Shown: positions 1-6,594, numbered from the stretch's first letter. The stretch is DNA of 6,744 nucleotides from Anaerolineae bacterium (GCA_021159845.1 JAGHDS010000297.1:1-6744); one strand, 5' to 3'. A program made the numbers and translations. The notes: generated by a model from the sequence alone, not told the origin.

Positions 1-115
1 GCATAAGAACGCAGATGACGCTGATGCACGCAGATCCTCACCGATCATCCCGATTTTGCCCTTTCATCTACGTAGATCGGCTTCTTCTGCGTCATCAGTG
101 TTCACCCATTCTATT
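1..115. repeat. Imperfect inverted-repeat intergenic element
   Basis: A non-coding stretch with a folded-back structure. The left arm (21-46, CTGATGCACGCAGATCCTC...CCGATC) matches the reverse complement of the right arm (75-98, GATCGG...CTGCGTCATCAG), with mismatches and a small indel in the middle of the arm. Between the arms lies a perfect 12-bp palindrome, ATCTACGTAGAT (66-77). The octamer ACGCAGAT occurs twice in the left part (9-16 and 28-35). Sequences of this 'CGCAGAT / CATCTGCG' style are familiar as dispersed intergenic repeats in various bacterial genomes, but only one copy lies in this window, so dispersal cannot be shown here. No coding region is credible in 1-222 on either strand. 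The element ends just upstream of the operon promoter. Confidence 0.6.
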
Positions 116-146
116 TACGGGACAGCAGTTACAAGCGTACACAGGT

Positions 147-175
147 TTGACGCGCCCAAAGGCTCGTGGTATAGT
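147..175 (+). promoter_or_regulatory. Sigma-70-type promoter of the T-box operon
   Basis: TTGACG (147-152) and TATAGT (170-175) are separated by exactly 17 bp. This is one mismatch from the -35 consensus TTGACA and one from the -10 consensus TATAAT. Transcription would start around 181-183, giving about 45 nt before Stem I of the T-box and a leader of about 360 nt before the first start codon. It is the only strong promoter-like pair I see ahead of the three-gene operon. Confidence 0.8.
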
Positions 176-225
176 CCGTGTCGCGTGAAGACAGGTAATG
201 TCTCAACACAGCGAACTCGCTTTCA

Positions 226-514
226 AAGGCGATGATGGAAACGAGTAGGCGTGGACCGTTCGACACAGAGAGCCCGGGGAAGGTGGGAGCCGGGTGCGAA
301 CCCCACGCCGAAAATCCTTCCGGAGCCGCCAACCGAACGCGACGAGGAGACGTACCTCGTCGCCAGTAGACTTGGCCGGGGTCGTGGCTCGTTATCCGCC
401 ACGGAGGGATGGTCGTCCCTCGTCGAGGGAGCGCGGGCGCGTCGCGCTAATAGGGGTGGTACCGCGGGAGCAGATGAGGCTCTCGTCCCCTCTGGGGACG
501 AGAGCTTTTCGTTT
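226..514 (+). promoter_or_regulatory. T-box riboswitch, isoleucine (AUC) specifier
   Basis: A complete T-box leader that binds tRNA and controls transcription by attenuation. The Stem I base pairs GGCG (228-231) with CGCC (327-330). The conserved GATGGAAACGAGTAG block (234-248) forms the GA-rich internal loop. The upper stem GGCGTGG (248-254) pairs with CCACGCC (303-309). The distal AGAGA (267-271) and GGTG (282-285) motifs sit around a CCCGG/CCGGG stem. On the 3' side of the specifier loop the order is GAA (310-312), A, then ATC (314-316), which reads as an Ile codon by comparison with known leaders such as tyrS. A 9-bp hairpin (339-363), a CGTGGC/GCCACG stem (383-403) and a GAGGGA/TCCCTC stem (404-421) follow. 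The T-box GGGGTGGTACCGCG is at 453-466. Its TGGT (457-460) would pair with the ACCA end of a tRNA having discriminator A, as tRNA-Ile has. The T-box call is nearly certain; the Ile assignment rests on manual alignment of the specifier. Confidence 0.96.
479..514 (+). terminator. T-box intrinsic terminator
   Basis: A perfect 12-bp stem, GCTCTCGTCCCC (479-490) with GGGGACGAGAGC (494-505), has a TCT loop and is followed by TTTTCGTTT (506-514). The CCCC at 487-490 is also the natural partner of GGGG (453-456) in the antiterminator, so the two folds exclude each other. Uncharged tRNA bound to the T-box would stabilise the antiterminator and let transcription run into the operon. Charged tRNA would leave this terminator to form. 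Confidence 0.94.
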
Positions 515-542
515 GAGAAAGCGTCAAAGTGAGGGTATCGAA

Positions 543-1268
543 ATGACGGAGCTACTCTATCTGATGGACAGCTATCTGAAAGAATTTCCCGCCCGAGTGA
601 CGGAGGTGGATGAAGAAGCAGGAGCCGTCGCCCTGGACCGCACGGCATTTTACCCGGGCGGCGGCGGCCAGCCCCATGACATGGGTTGGCTGGAGATCGC
701 CGGGCAGACAATCCCGGTCACACGCGTGAAGCGCGATGGCAGCACGGTCTGGCACATCCTGAACCTCTCGCAGGGAGGGGAACTGCCGACTGTGGGCACA
801 GAGGTGACCGGCCGCCTGGATTGGGAGCGACGCTACGCGCTGATGCGCACGCACACAGCGCTACACATCCTGTGCGGCGTCATCTGGCGCGATTACAGAG
901 CAGCGGTCACCGGCGGCAACATGCAACCCGGCCGGGCCCGCATGGATTTCGAATTCGAACACATGCACGCTGACCTGGTCCACGAGATCGAGGAGAAAAT
1001 CAATAAAGAAGTTGAGGCTGCTCGGGATATCCGGATTCGCATCCTGCCCCGCGAGGAGGCGTTCCAGATCCCCGACCTCATCCGTACCAAGATCAACCTG
1101 TTGCCCAAACACATCACCGAGGTGCGCACGGTGGAGATCGTCGGGCTAGATCTGCAGGCGGACGGCGGCACGCACGTCGCCAACACGCGAGAGGTGGGGC
1201 AGATCAAGATCGTGGATTACAAGAGCAAGGGACGGATCAATAAACGACTGGTCATCGAGCTATCATGA
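543..1268 (+). CDS. alaX: AlaX-type trans-acting (alanyl-)tRNA editing protein
   Basis: Free-standing homologue of the editing (second additional) domain of AlaRS and ThrRS. Characterised AlaX proteins hydrolyse Ser- or Gly-tRNA-Ala in the cytoplasm. The protein is 241 aa, in the AlaX-M size range. Visible features are the glycine-rich motif TAFYPGGGGQPHDMG (34-48), the zinc/catalytic HTALH (HxxxH, H104 and H108), and the C-terminal DGGTHVANTREVG (207-219), with H211 as the further zinc-binding histidine. The position usually held by cysteine (C-GGTH) is Asp207. I recall DGGTH as a recurring variant in AlaX relatives, so this is probably lineage-specific rather than inactivating. The ATG at 543 is chosen because GAGGG (531-535) lies 7 nt upstream and the product begins as the family does; the reading frame is open upstream only through the T-box RNA. 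Its stop overlaps the next start (ATGA). The leader specifies Ile, not Ala, so its tRNA substrate in this organism is uncertain. Confidence 0.93.
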   Translation: MTELLYLMDSYLKEFPARVTEVDEEAGAVALDRTAFYPGGGGQPHDMGWLEIAGQTIPVTRVKRDGSTVWHILNLSQGGELPTVGTEVTGRLDWERRYALMRTHTALHILCGVIWRDYRAAVTGGNMQPGRARMDFEFEHMHADLVHEIEEKINKEVEAARDIRIRILPREEAFQIPDLIRTKINLLPKHITEVRTVEIVGLDLQADGGTHVANTREVGQIKIVDYKSKGRINKRLVIELS

Positions 1269-2644
1269 GCCATCTCGCATCCCCCACACCGCAGCGTCCA
1301 TCTCACGACCACGCGCCGCTCGGAACGGTAGTGCGGGAGGTGCTGGTATTGGCCCTTCCGGCTGTCGGCGAGCAGATGCTGAGCATGGTCGTCGGCGTCG
1401 TGAACACGTTCCTGGTCGGCCATTTGAGCGCTGCCGCGCTGACGGGCGTTGGGCTATCCTCTCAGCTCGTCATGATGACGACCGCACTGGTCGCGGCCGT
1501 CACGGCCGGGAGCACAGCTCTCATCGCCCGCTCAGTGGGAGCTCATGACTTCCAGACGGCCAACCGCGTGCTATACCAGTCCATCCTCCTCGGTGGCCTC
1601 ATCGGCCTCATCACGACCCTGCTGGGAGTCGGGTTCGCCCGACAAGGGTTGTACCTCATGGGAGCCCGAGGGGAAGCGCTACGATTAGGGACCAGCTACC
1701 TAAGCCTCGTCTCGGCTACATTTCTGCTCGCGACGCTGATGTTCGTGGGCAACGCGGGGCTACGGGGCGCGGGGGATACGCGCACCCCCATGCGCATCAT
1801 GATGCTGGTCAACGGGATCAACGTAGTCATCGCCTGGGTGCTGATCAACGGGACCTTCGGGCTTCCCCGCCTGGGCGTGGTGGGCGCGGGCCTGGGTGCG
1901 TCGATCGGACGGGGGATAGGTGGGCTGCTGGTGATCCGAGCCCTGCTCCACGGGTGCTCCGGCCTCAGGCTCCGGTTTCGGCCGTGGACGCTGAGCCCAT
2001 CCATGGTCAAGCGGATACTGCACGTCGGGCTGCCGTCCGGGGCCGAACAACTGCTCCTCAGATTGGGGCAGATCTCCTTCGCACGCATCGTGGCGACATT
2101 GGGGACTACAGCTTACGCCGCCCACTCCGTGGCGCTGAACACCGAGTCGATCTCGTTTATGCCCGGCTTCGGGTTCGCCGTGGCGGCCACGACATTGATA
2201 GGACAGGGGCTGGGGGCGGGCGATGATCGCCTGGCCGAGCGCTATGGCTACATCTCCTACGCCCTGGGTGCCGCTCTTATGGGGATCATGGGGATCGTTT
2301 TCATATTCTTTGCCGAACCGCTGGTCAGCATCTTCACCGACGATGCCGAGGTTATCGCCCTGGCCACGGGACCGCTACGCCTGATCGGGTTGGTACAGCC
2401 GATGCTGGCGGCGATGATGATCTTTGCAGGGGCATTACGAGGAGCAGGCGACACCCGAGGCCCCATGTTGATCACCGGCGCCGGGCTTTGGCTCATTCGC
2501 GTTCCCCTAGGAGCACTGCTCATCCTCGTTCTAAAATGCGGGCTTATGGGAGCCTGGACCACGATGTCTATCGATCTAACGCTGCGCGGCCTGTTAAACT
2601 TCTTACGATTCCGAAACGGACGTTGGAAAACGGTAAAGGTGTGA
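1265..2644 (+). CDS. MATE family multidrug/Na+(H+)-coupled efflux transporter
   Basis: A 459-aa polytopic membrane protein of the MATE (NorM/DinF) family, which exports cationic or amphipathic drugs and metabolites in exchange for H+ or Na+. The hydrophobic profile fits 12 helices in two homologous halves. The family motif LRGAGDTR appears once per half, at 166-173 and 391-398, about 225 residues apart, which shows the internal duplication directly. Length is normal for the family. A hydrophilic N-terminus of about 20 residues (rich in Ser, Pro and His) precedes the first helix, LVLALPAVGEQMLSMVVGVVNTFLVG in outline. The start ATG overlaps the stop of the editing gene by four bases (ATGA), indicating translational coupling, and ileS begins 36 nt after its stop. 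It therefore lies inside a tRNA-Ile-responsive operon, which is unusual company for a pump. The substrate cannot be read from sequence. Export of an IleRS inhibitor or of an amino-acid-related metabolite is inference only. Confidence 0.94.
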   Translation: MSHLASPTPQRPSHDHAPLGTVVREVLVLALPAVGEQMLSMVVGVVNTFLVGHLSAAALTGVGLSSQLVMMTTALVAAVTAGSTALIARSVGAHDFQTANRVLYQSILLGGLIGLITTLLGVGFARQGLYLMGARGEALRLGTSYLSLVSATFLLATLMFVGNAGLRGAGDTRTPMRIMMLVNGINVVIAWVLINGTFGLPRLGVVGAGLGASIGRGIGGLLVIRALLHGCSGLRLRFRPWTLSPSMVKRILHVGLPSGAEQLLLRLGQISFARIVATLGTTAYAAHSVALNTESISFMPGFGFAVAATTLIGQGLGAGDDRLAERYGYISYALGAALMGIMGIVFIFFAEPLVSIFTDDAEVIALATGPLRLIGLVQPMLAAMMIFAGALRGAGDTRGPMLITGAGLWLIRVPLGALLILVLKCGLMGAWTTMSIDLTLRGLLNFLRFRNGRWKTVKV

Positions 2645-2668
2645 GAGTGACAAACGTACAGCGACGAG

Positions 2669-2683
2669 AGGAGGGAACCATTG
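2669..2683 (+). promoter_or_regulatory. Strong Shine-Dalgarno and TTG start of ileS
   Basis: A full AGGAGG (2669-2674) lies 6 nt before TTG (2681-2683). No ATG or GTG in the ileS frame lies close enough to compete, and the following residues (ADKEKNRRFEPV) read as a normal N-terminus ahead of the conserved FPQLEHKILNFW. A TTG start with a near-perfect SD is therefore preferred. Confidence 0.85.
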
Positions 2684-5600
2684 GCAGATAAAGAGAAGAA
2701 CAGACGATTCGAGCCGGTTGCAACACAACCGGACTTTCCCCAACTAGAACACAAAATACTGAATTTCTGGGCCGACACCAAGGCGTTCGAACAGCTACGA
2801 CAGAAGAACGCCGGTAAACCCCGTTGGTCCTTCATCGACGGCCCCATCACCGCCAACAACCCTATGGGCGTGCACCACGCCTGGGGCCGGACCTACAAGG
2901 ACCTCTTCCAGCGCTTCAAGGCCATGCAAGGCTTCGACGAGCGCTGGCAGAACGGGTTCGATTGCCAGGGCTTATGGGTAGAGGTAAATGTAGAGCGGGA
3001 GCTGGGCTTCAAGTCGAAGCGAGATATCGAAGCGTACGGGATTGACCAGTTCGTGAAGCTATGCAAAGAACGCGTCCTGACCTACGCGGCCGTCCAGACG
3101 GAGCAATCCATCCGATTGGGCTACTGGATGGACTGGAACGACCCCAACTTCCTGCGCTGGCTCCGCGACAAGCTAGACGAGGACCCTCAGCAGGTCATCA
3201 CCGTGGAAGGGCCCGAGGGCCCCATCACCGACACGGTCGAGCAGATCGTGGGGCGGTTGGGTCTGCCCGAGCTGGGCGGCTCCTACTTCACCTTCTCCAA
3301 CGAGAACAATTACCAGATCTGGGGGTTCCTCAAGAAGTGCCGTGAGAACGGTTGGCTCTACAAAGGAACCGATGTCATGCCCTGGTGTCCTCGGTGCGGC
3401 ACCGGCATCAGCCAGCACGAGATCGTGACCGATGGCTACACAGAACGCACCGACCCGGGCCTGACCGTCCGCTTCCCGCTACGCGATCGCCCAGGCGAGG
3501 CGCTGCTCGTGTGGACGACGACCCCTTGGACGCTCACCAGCAACGTCGCCGCAGCCGTCGGCCCCGATCTGACCTACCTGCGCGTGCGGCAGACGGACGA
3601 GAACGGCCGCACCTGGACCTACTATGTCGCCGAGGGTGCAGCCAGACAAGCGTTGAAGGGGCCTTACGAGGTCATCGGCAAGATCAAGGGAGAGGAGATG
3701 GTCGGCTGGGCTTACGACGGGCCCTTCGATGAGCTGCCCGCCGTGCAGGAGGCCAACGCGCCCGCCTACCATAAGGTGATCCCCTGGGATGACGTCGGCG
3801 AGGAAGAGGGTACGGGGATCGTCCATATCGCGCCCGGGTGTGGCGCCGAGGACTTCCAGCTCAGCAAGGAGCTGGGGCTGCCTGCTATCGCGCCCCTGGA
3901 TGAGTTCGGCGTCTACATTGAGGGCTTCGGATGGCTCACCGGCCGTGAGGTGGGCACCGTGACCGAGCCCATCGTCGAGGACCTGAAACGCAAGGGGCTG
4001 TTTTACCGCCTGGAGCCATATACCCACCGTTACCCGGTATGCTGGCGCTGCCAAACTCCCCTCGTCTTCCGACTGGTGGACGAGTGGTTCATCTCGATGG
4101 ACGAGCTGCGGTACCAGATGATGGACGTCACAAAGCAGATCCGGTGGATACCGGAGTTCGGCCTGGAGCGAGAACTGGATTGGCTGCGCAACATGCACGA
4201 CTGGATGATCTCCAAGAAACGATACTGGGGATTGGCCCTGCCCATCTGGGAATGCCCATCATGCGGGCACTTCGAGGTCATCGGCAGCGAGGAGGAATTG
4301 AAGGAAAAAGCCGTCGAGGGATGGGAGACGTTCGAGGGACACACCCCCCACCGGCCGTGGATCGACGCGGTCAAGATCCGCTGCCCCAAATGCGGAGCGC
4401 TCATGAGCCGCGTGCCGGATGTGGGCAATCCCTGGCTGGATGCGGGCATCGTCCCCTTCTCCACGCTGCGGTATCGCACCGATCGTGAGTACTGGAGGAA
4501 ATGGTTCCCAGCCGATTTCATCACGGAGTCCTTCCCAGGTCAGTTCCGCAACTGGTTCTACTCATTGCTGGCCATGAGCACCGTGCTGGAGCAAAAACCA
4601 CCATTCCTGACGGTGCTAGGATACGCCACGCTGCTGGGTGAGGACGGCCGGGAAATGCACAAGTCCTGGGGGAACATGATCGAGTTCAACGAGGCGGCCG
4701 AGCGCATCGGCGTGGACACCATGCGCTGGATGTACTGCGCACACCGCCCCGAGGCGAACCTGCTCTTCGGATACACCGTGGCCGATGAAGTACGACGTCG
4801 CTTCATCCTGCCGCTATGGAACGTCTACGCCTTCTTCGTCACATACGCCGAGCTCGCCCCAGAGTGGCACCCCAAGGACTGGAGCACGACACCGTCGCCG
4901 TCTTCCGAGTCCCAGCCGTTGGATCGATGGATCATCTCTCGGCTACACGAACTCATCGGCAGGGTCACGGAGCGCCTGGAAGACTACGACGCCTTCAACG
5001 CGACCCAGGAGCTCGAGGCATTCGTAGATGACCTGAGCGACTGGTACGTGCGGCGATCCCGTCGCCGCTTCTGGGATGGCGACTCAGAAGCCCTGGATAC
5101 GCTATACAGCGTGCTTGTGGCACTAAGCCGGCTGCTGGCCCCCTTCATCCCGTTCATCACGGAGATGATGTACCAGAACCTGGTGCGGTCAATCGCTCCC
5201 GACGCCCCGATCAGCGTTCATTTGACCGACTGGCTGACGCCCGACGAACAGGCCATCGATCGTGAGCTGCTGGCCGACATGGCGTTGGCCCGACAGGTTG
5301 TGACACTGGGGCACAGCGCCCGCAACAGCGCCAACGTGAAACTACGTCAGCCGCTAGCCCGAGCGCTGGTCGTTCTGCCCGATCCATCACAGAGGGAGCG
5401 TCTCCTGCGCCTGGCCGACATCGTGTCCGATGAGTTGAACGTGAAGGCGCTGGAGGTCACAACGGAGGAGGCCGAGCTGGTGGAGTATCGCCTGCTGCCG
5501 GATAACCGCAAGCTAGGGCCGCGCTTTGGGCGTAAGTTCCCGGCGGTGCGCCAGGCGCTGTCCCACCAAGTGGACGCGGTGGCAGCCGTGCGCACGCTGC

Positions 5601-6025
5601 GATCCGGAGAGCCGCTGACGCTAAACGTGGACGGAGATGCTATCCAATTGGCCCCAGACGAGGTGATCATCCAGACGGCCCCCCGCACTGGCTTCGCCGT
5701 GGCAGCGGATCAGGGCATCACGGTAGCGCTGGATACGACGCTTACCGAGGAGCTGCGATACGAGGGACTGGCGCGCGAGGTCGTACGCCGCATCCAGAAC
5801 CTGCGCAAGGAGGCCGGCTTCGCCGTCGAAGACCGCATCATCACCGAGTACGCGGCCGACGGGCCGCTGGCAGCCGCCATCGCCGCCTTCGCCGACTTCA
5901 TCAAGAACGAGACGTTAAGCGTACAGTTGATCAAAGCCGACGAGCCCTCAGGCGAGGCCGTCCAGGAGCTGAAAGTAGAGGGGAGCCGACTGGTGCTGGG
6001 GTTGCGGCGCGTCGAAGTCTCATAG
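2681..6025 (+). CDS. ileS: Isoleucyl-tRNA synthetase, long type (IleRS2) with G-x-H-H signature
   Basis: Class I aminoacyl-tRNA synthetase that charges tRNA-Ile in the cytoplasm; 1114 aa, at the long end for IleRS. In order: the catalytic N-terminus, with the HIGH site reading GVHH (63-66, within NNPMGVHHAWGR); an insertion of about 45 residues (156-200) between WMDWNDP and SYFTFSNENN; a CP1 editing domain with the Thr-rich WTTTPWTLTSN (278-288) and GTGIVHIAPGCGAED (377-391), whose Asp391 matches the conserved editing aspartate; the KMSKS site, here EMHKS (658-662); the anticodon-binding helical domain (about 700-880, DRWIISRLHELIG at 748 on); and a C-terminal extension like that of long IleRS (LGHSARNSANVKLRQPL from 876, RFGRKFPAVRQAL from 948). 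Four CxxC pairs (236/239, 454/457, 525/528, 568/571) fit the two zinc sites of Thermus-type enzymes. It starts at TTG behind AGGAGG. It is the last gene of an operon controlled by an Ile T-box, which agrees with its product. The swapped HIGH motif is reported for mupirocin-hyper-resistant IleRS2; resistance here is inferred. Confidence 0.97.
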   Translation: MADKEKNRRFEPVATQPDFPQLEHKILNFWADTKAFEQLRQKNAGKPRWSFIDGPITANNPMGVHHAWGRTYKDLFQRFKAMQGFDERWQNGFDCQGLWVEVNVERELGFKSKRDIEAYGIDQFVKLCKERVLTYAAVQTEQSIRLGYWMDWNDPNFLRWLRDKLDEDPQQVITVEGPEGPITDTVEQIVGRLGLPELGGSYFTFSNENNYQIWGFLKKCRENGWLYKGTDVMPWCPRCGTGISQHEIVTDGYTERTDPGLTVRFPLRDRPGEALLVWTTTPWTLTSNVAAAVGPDLTYLRVRQTDENGRTWTYYVAEGAARQALKGPYEVIGKIKGEEMVGWAYDGPFDELPAVQEANAPAYHKVIPWDDVGEEEGTGIVHIAPGCGAEDFQLSKELGLPAIAPLDEFGVYIEGFGWLTGREVGTVTEPIVEDLKRKGLFYRLEPYTHRYPVCWRCQTPLVFRLVDEWFISMDELRYQMMDVTKQIRWIPEFGLERELDWLRNMHDWMISKKRYWGLALPIWECPSCGHFEVIGSEEELKEKAVEGWETFEGHTPHRPWIDAVKIRCPKCGALMSRVPDVGNPWLDAGIVPFSTLRYRTDREYWRKWFPADFITESFPGQFRNWFYSLLAMSTVLEQKPPFLTVLGYATLLGEDGREMHKSWGNMIEFNEAAERIGVDTMRWMYCAHRPEANLLFGYTVADEVRRRFILPLWNVYAFFVTYAELAPEWHPKDWSTTPSPSSESQPLDRWIISRLHELIGRVTERLEDYDAFNATQELEAFVDDLSDWYVRRSRRRFWDGDSEALDTLYSVLVALSRLLAPFIPFITEMMYQNLVRSIAPDAPISVHLTDWLTPDEQAIDRELLADMALARQVVTLGHSARNSANVKLRQPLARALVVLPDPSQRERLLRLADIVSDELNVKALEVTTEEAELVEYRLLPDNRKLGPRFGRKFPAVRQALSHQVDAVAAVRTLRSGEPLTLNVDGDAIQLAPDEVIIQTAPRTGFAVAADQGITVALDTTLTEELRYEGLAREVVRRIQNLRKEAGFAVEDRIITEYAADGPLAAAIAAFADFIKNETLSVQLIKADEPSGEAVQELKVEGSRLVLGLRRVEVS

Positions 6026-6026
6026 G

Positions 6027-6083
6027 TTCCCACGAATAAGGGAAAGCACTTCCAGCCGGGCGGACTGCCTCAGCCCGCCGGAA
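6027..6083 (+). other. Two small hairpins just after ileS
   Basis: Directly after the ileS stop, TTCCC (6027-6031) pairs with GGGAA (6040-6044) over an 8-nt loop. A second imperfect hairpin then pairs TTCC (6050-6053) and CGGGC (6057-6061) with GCCCG (6073-6077) and GGAA (6080-6083). Neither is followed by a T-run, so they are more likely 3'-end stabilising or processing structures, or chance, than terminators. Confidence 0.4.
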
Positions 6084-6086
6084 TCG

Positions 6087-6132
6087 AAAACGGGGCAGGT
6101 GTCGGATAGCCAGCACCTGCCCCGTTGATTTT
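6087..6132. terminator. Bidirectional intrinsic terminator between convergent genes
   Basis: A perfect 11-bp GC-rich stem, CGGGGCAGGTG (6091-6101) with CACCTGCCCCG (6114-6124), closes a 12-nt loop. On the plus strand it is followed by TTGATTTTC, and on the minus strand by TTTTCGATTC (complement of 6081-6090). It can therefore end the ileS transcript and that of the opposing small gene whose stop is at 6155. The T-tract is interrupted on both sides, so efficiency may be moderate. Confidence 0.85.
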
Positions 6133-6154
6133 CACGCCCGGCCCGGCCGATCGC

Positions 6155-6466
6155 TCACTTGCCAAACACCAGCGAGCGATCGACATCGACCAAGCGACGG
6201 ATACTACTCTTCAAAGCATGCCAGTCGATCACAAGATGGAAGATCGTGACAACAACGGCGACTACACTCACCCAGAGGTGGACATCCCCCCATTGCCCCT
6301 TGGTCAGGAAGAGCAGCGTGGCCTCGCCGGAATGCGGGCCATGCGGGGCCACATAAAGGATGAGCCCTGTCAGAGTGGATGCAGTCCACACGATAATCAA
6401 CGCGATCGCCACAATGGATCGGATATACGCTTTCGTTTGCATTCTACGACGTCGCTCGGAAGTCAT
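6155..6466 (-). CDS. DUF4405-type small membrane protein, cytochrome-b-like
   Basis: A 103-aa membrane protein. A basic N-terminus (SERRRR, then K12 and R16) precedes TM helix 1 (about 17-40, ending GLILYVAP), a His-containing loop (PHGPHSG, H42 and H45), TM helix 2 (about 61-80) with H63 in GDVHLW and H77 in IFHLVIDW, then a polar tail. This order (TGLILYVAPHGPHSG, WGDVHLWVS, HLVIDW) matches DUF4405 proteins, which are proposed to be membrane b-type cytochromes, some linked to flavin-based electron transfer outside the cytoplasm. H63 and H77 have 13 residues between them in one helix, as in bis-heme cytochrome b helices, so heme binding is plausible but unproven. The ATG at 6466 is chosen because GAGGTGAT (minus strand, 6480-6473) is an excellent SD; an upstream in-frame GTG at 6493 would add nine residues. 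It is convergent with ileS across a shared terminator. I see no redox partner gene in the window. Confidence 0.82.
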   Translation of the reverse strand: MTSERRRRMQTKAYIRSIVAIALIIVWTASTLTGLILYVAPHGPHSGEATLLFLTKGQWGDVHLWVSVVAVVVTIFHLVIDWHALKSSIRRLVDVDRSLVFGK

Positions 6467-6472
6467 TGGAAC

Positions 6473-6480
6473 ATCACCTC
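6473..6480 (-). promoter_or_regulatory. Shine-Dalgarno fixing the DUF4405 gene start
   Basis: On the minus strand GAGGTGAT lies 6 nt upstream of ATG at 6466. It favours this ATG over the in-frame GTG at 6493, which has only AAGGAAA close before it. Confidence 0.7.
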
Positions 6481-6594
6481 GCAACTGGAACACTTTCCTT
6501 ATTTCTCATTTCATCGACAGGAGCGATTGCCCTGTTGTCATCTGTAGTGTAAGACATCACTATGAAAAACTGAAGAAGAAAATATGGAGATCTC

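Noticed and set aside
251..532. Plus-strand 93-codon frame through the leader, considered as a leader peptide
   Set aside because: It spans the structured T-box RNA, including specifier and terminator, and has no SD. T-box control needs no leader peptide.
294..542. N-terminal extension of the AlaX reading frame back to ATG 294
   Set aside because: These codons lie inside T-box Stem I through the terminator. The Arg-rich translation has no family match, and ATG 543 has its own SD.
223..711. Minus-strand 162-codon frame opposite the leader and alaX
   Set aside because: It is a GC-rich shadow of the riboswitch and the AlaX gene. Its composition is low in hydrophobic core residues and it has no motif.
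2641..2680. Separate promoter or small gene in the MATE-ileS gap
   Set aside because: The gap is only 36 nt, has no -35/-10 pair, and is accounted for by the ileS ribosome-binding site.
2257..2859. Minus-strand 200-codon frame across the MATE/ileS junction
   Set aside because: It is antisense to two well-supported genes, and its Ser/Pro/Arg-rich translation is typical of a shadow.
3479..4198. Minus-strand 239-codon frame inside ileS
   Set aside because: It is fully antisense to the CP1 domain of IleRS and has no recognisable domain.
6466..6493. GTG 6493 as the start of the DUF4405 gene
   Set aside because: ATG 6466 has a much better SD (GAGGTGAT), and the basic N-terminus fits a membrane protein starting there.
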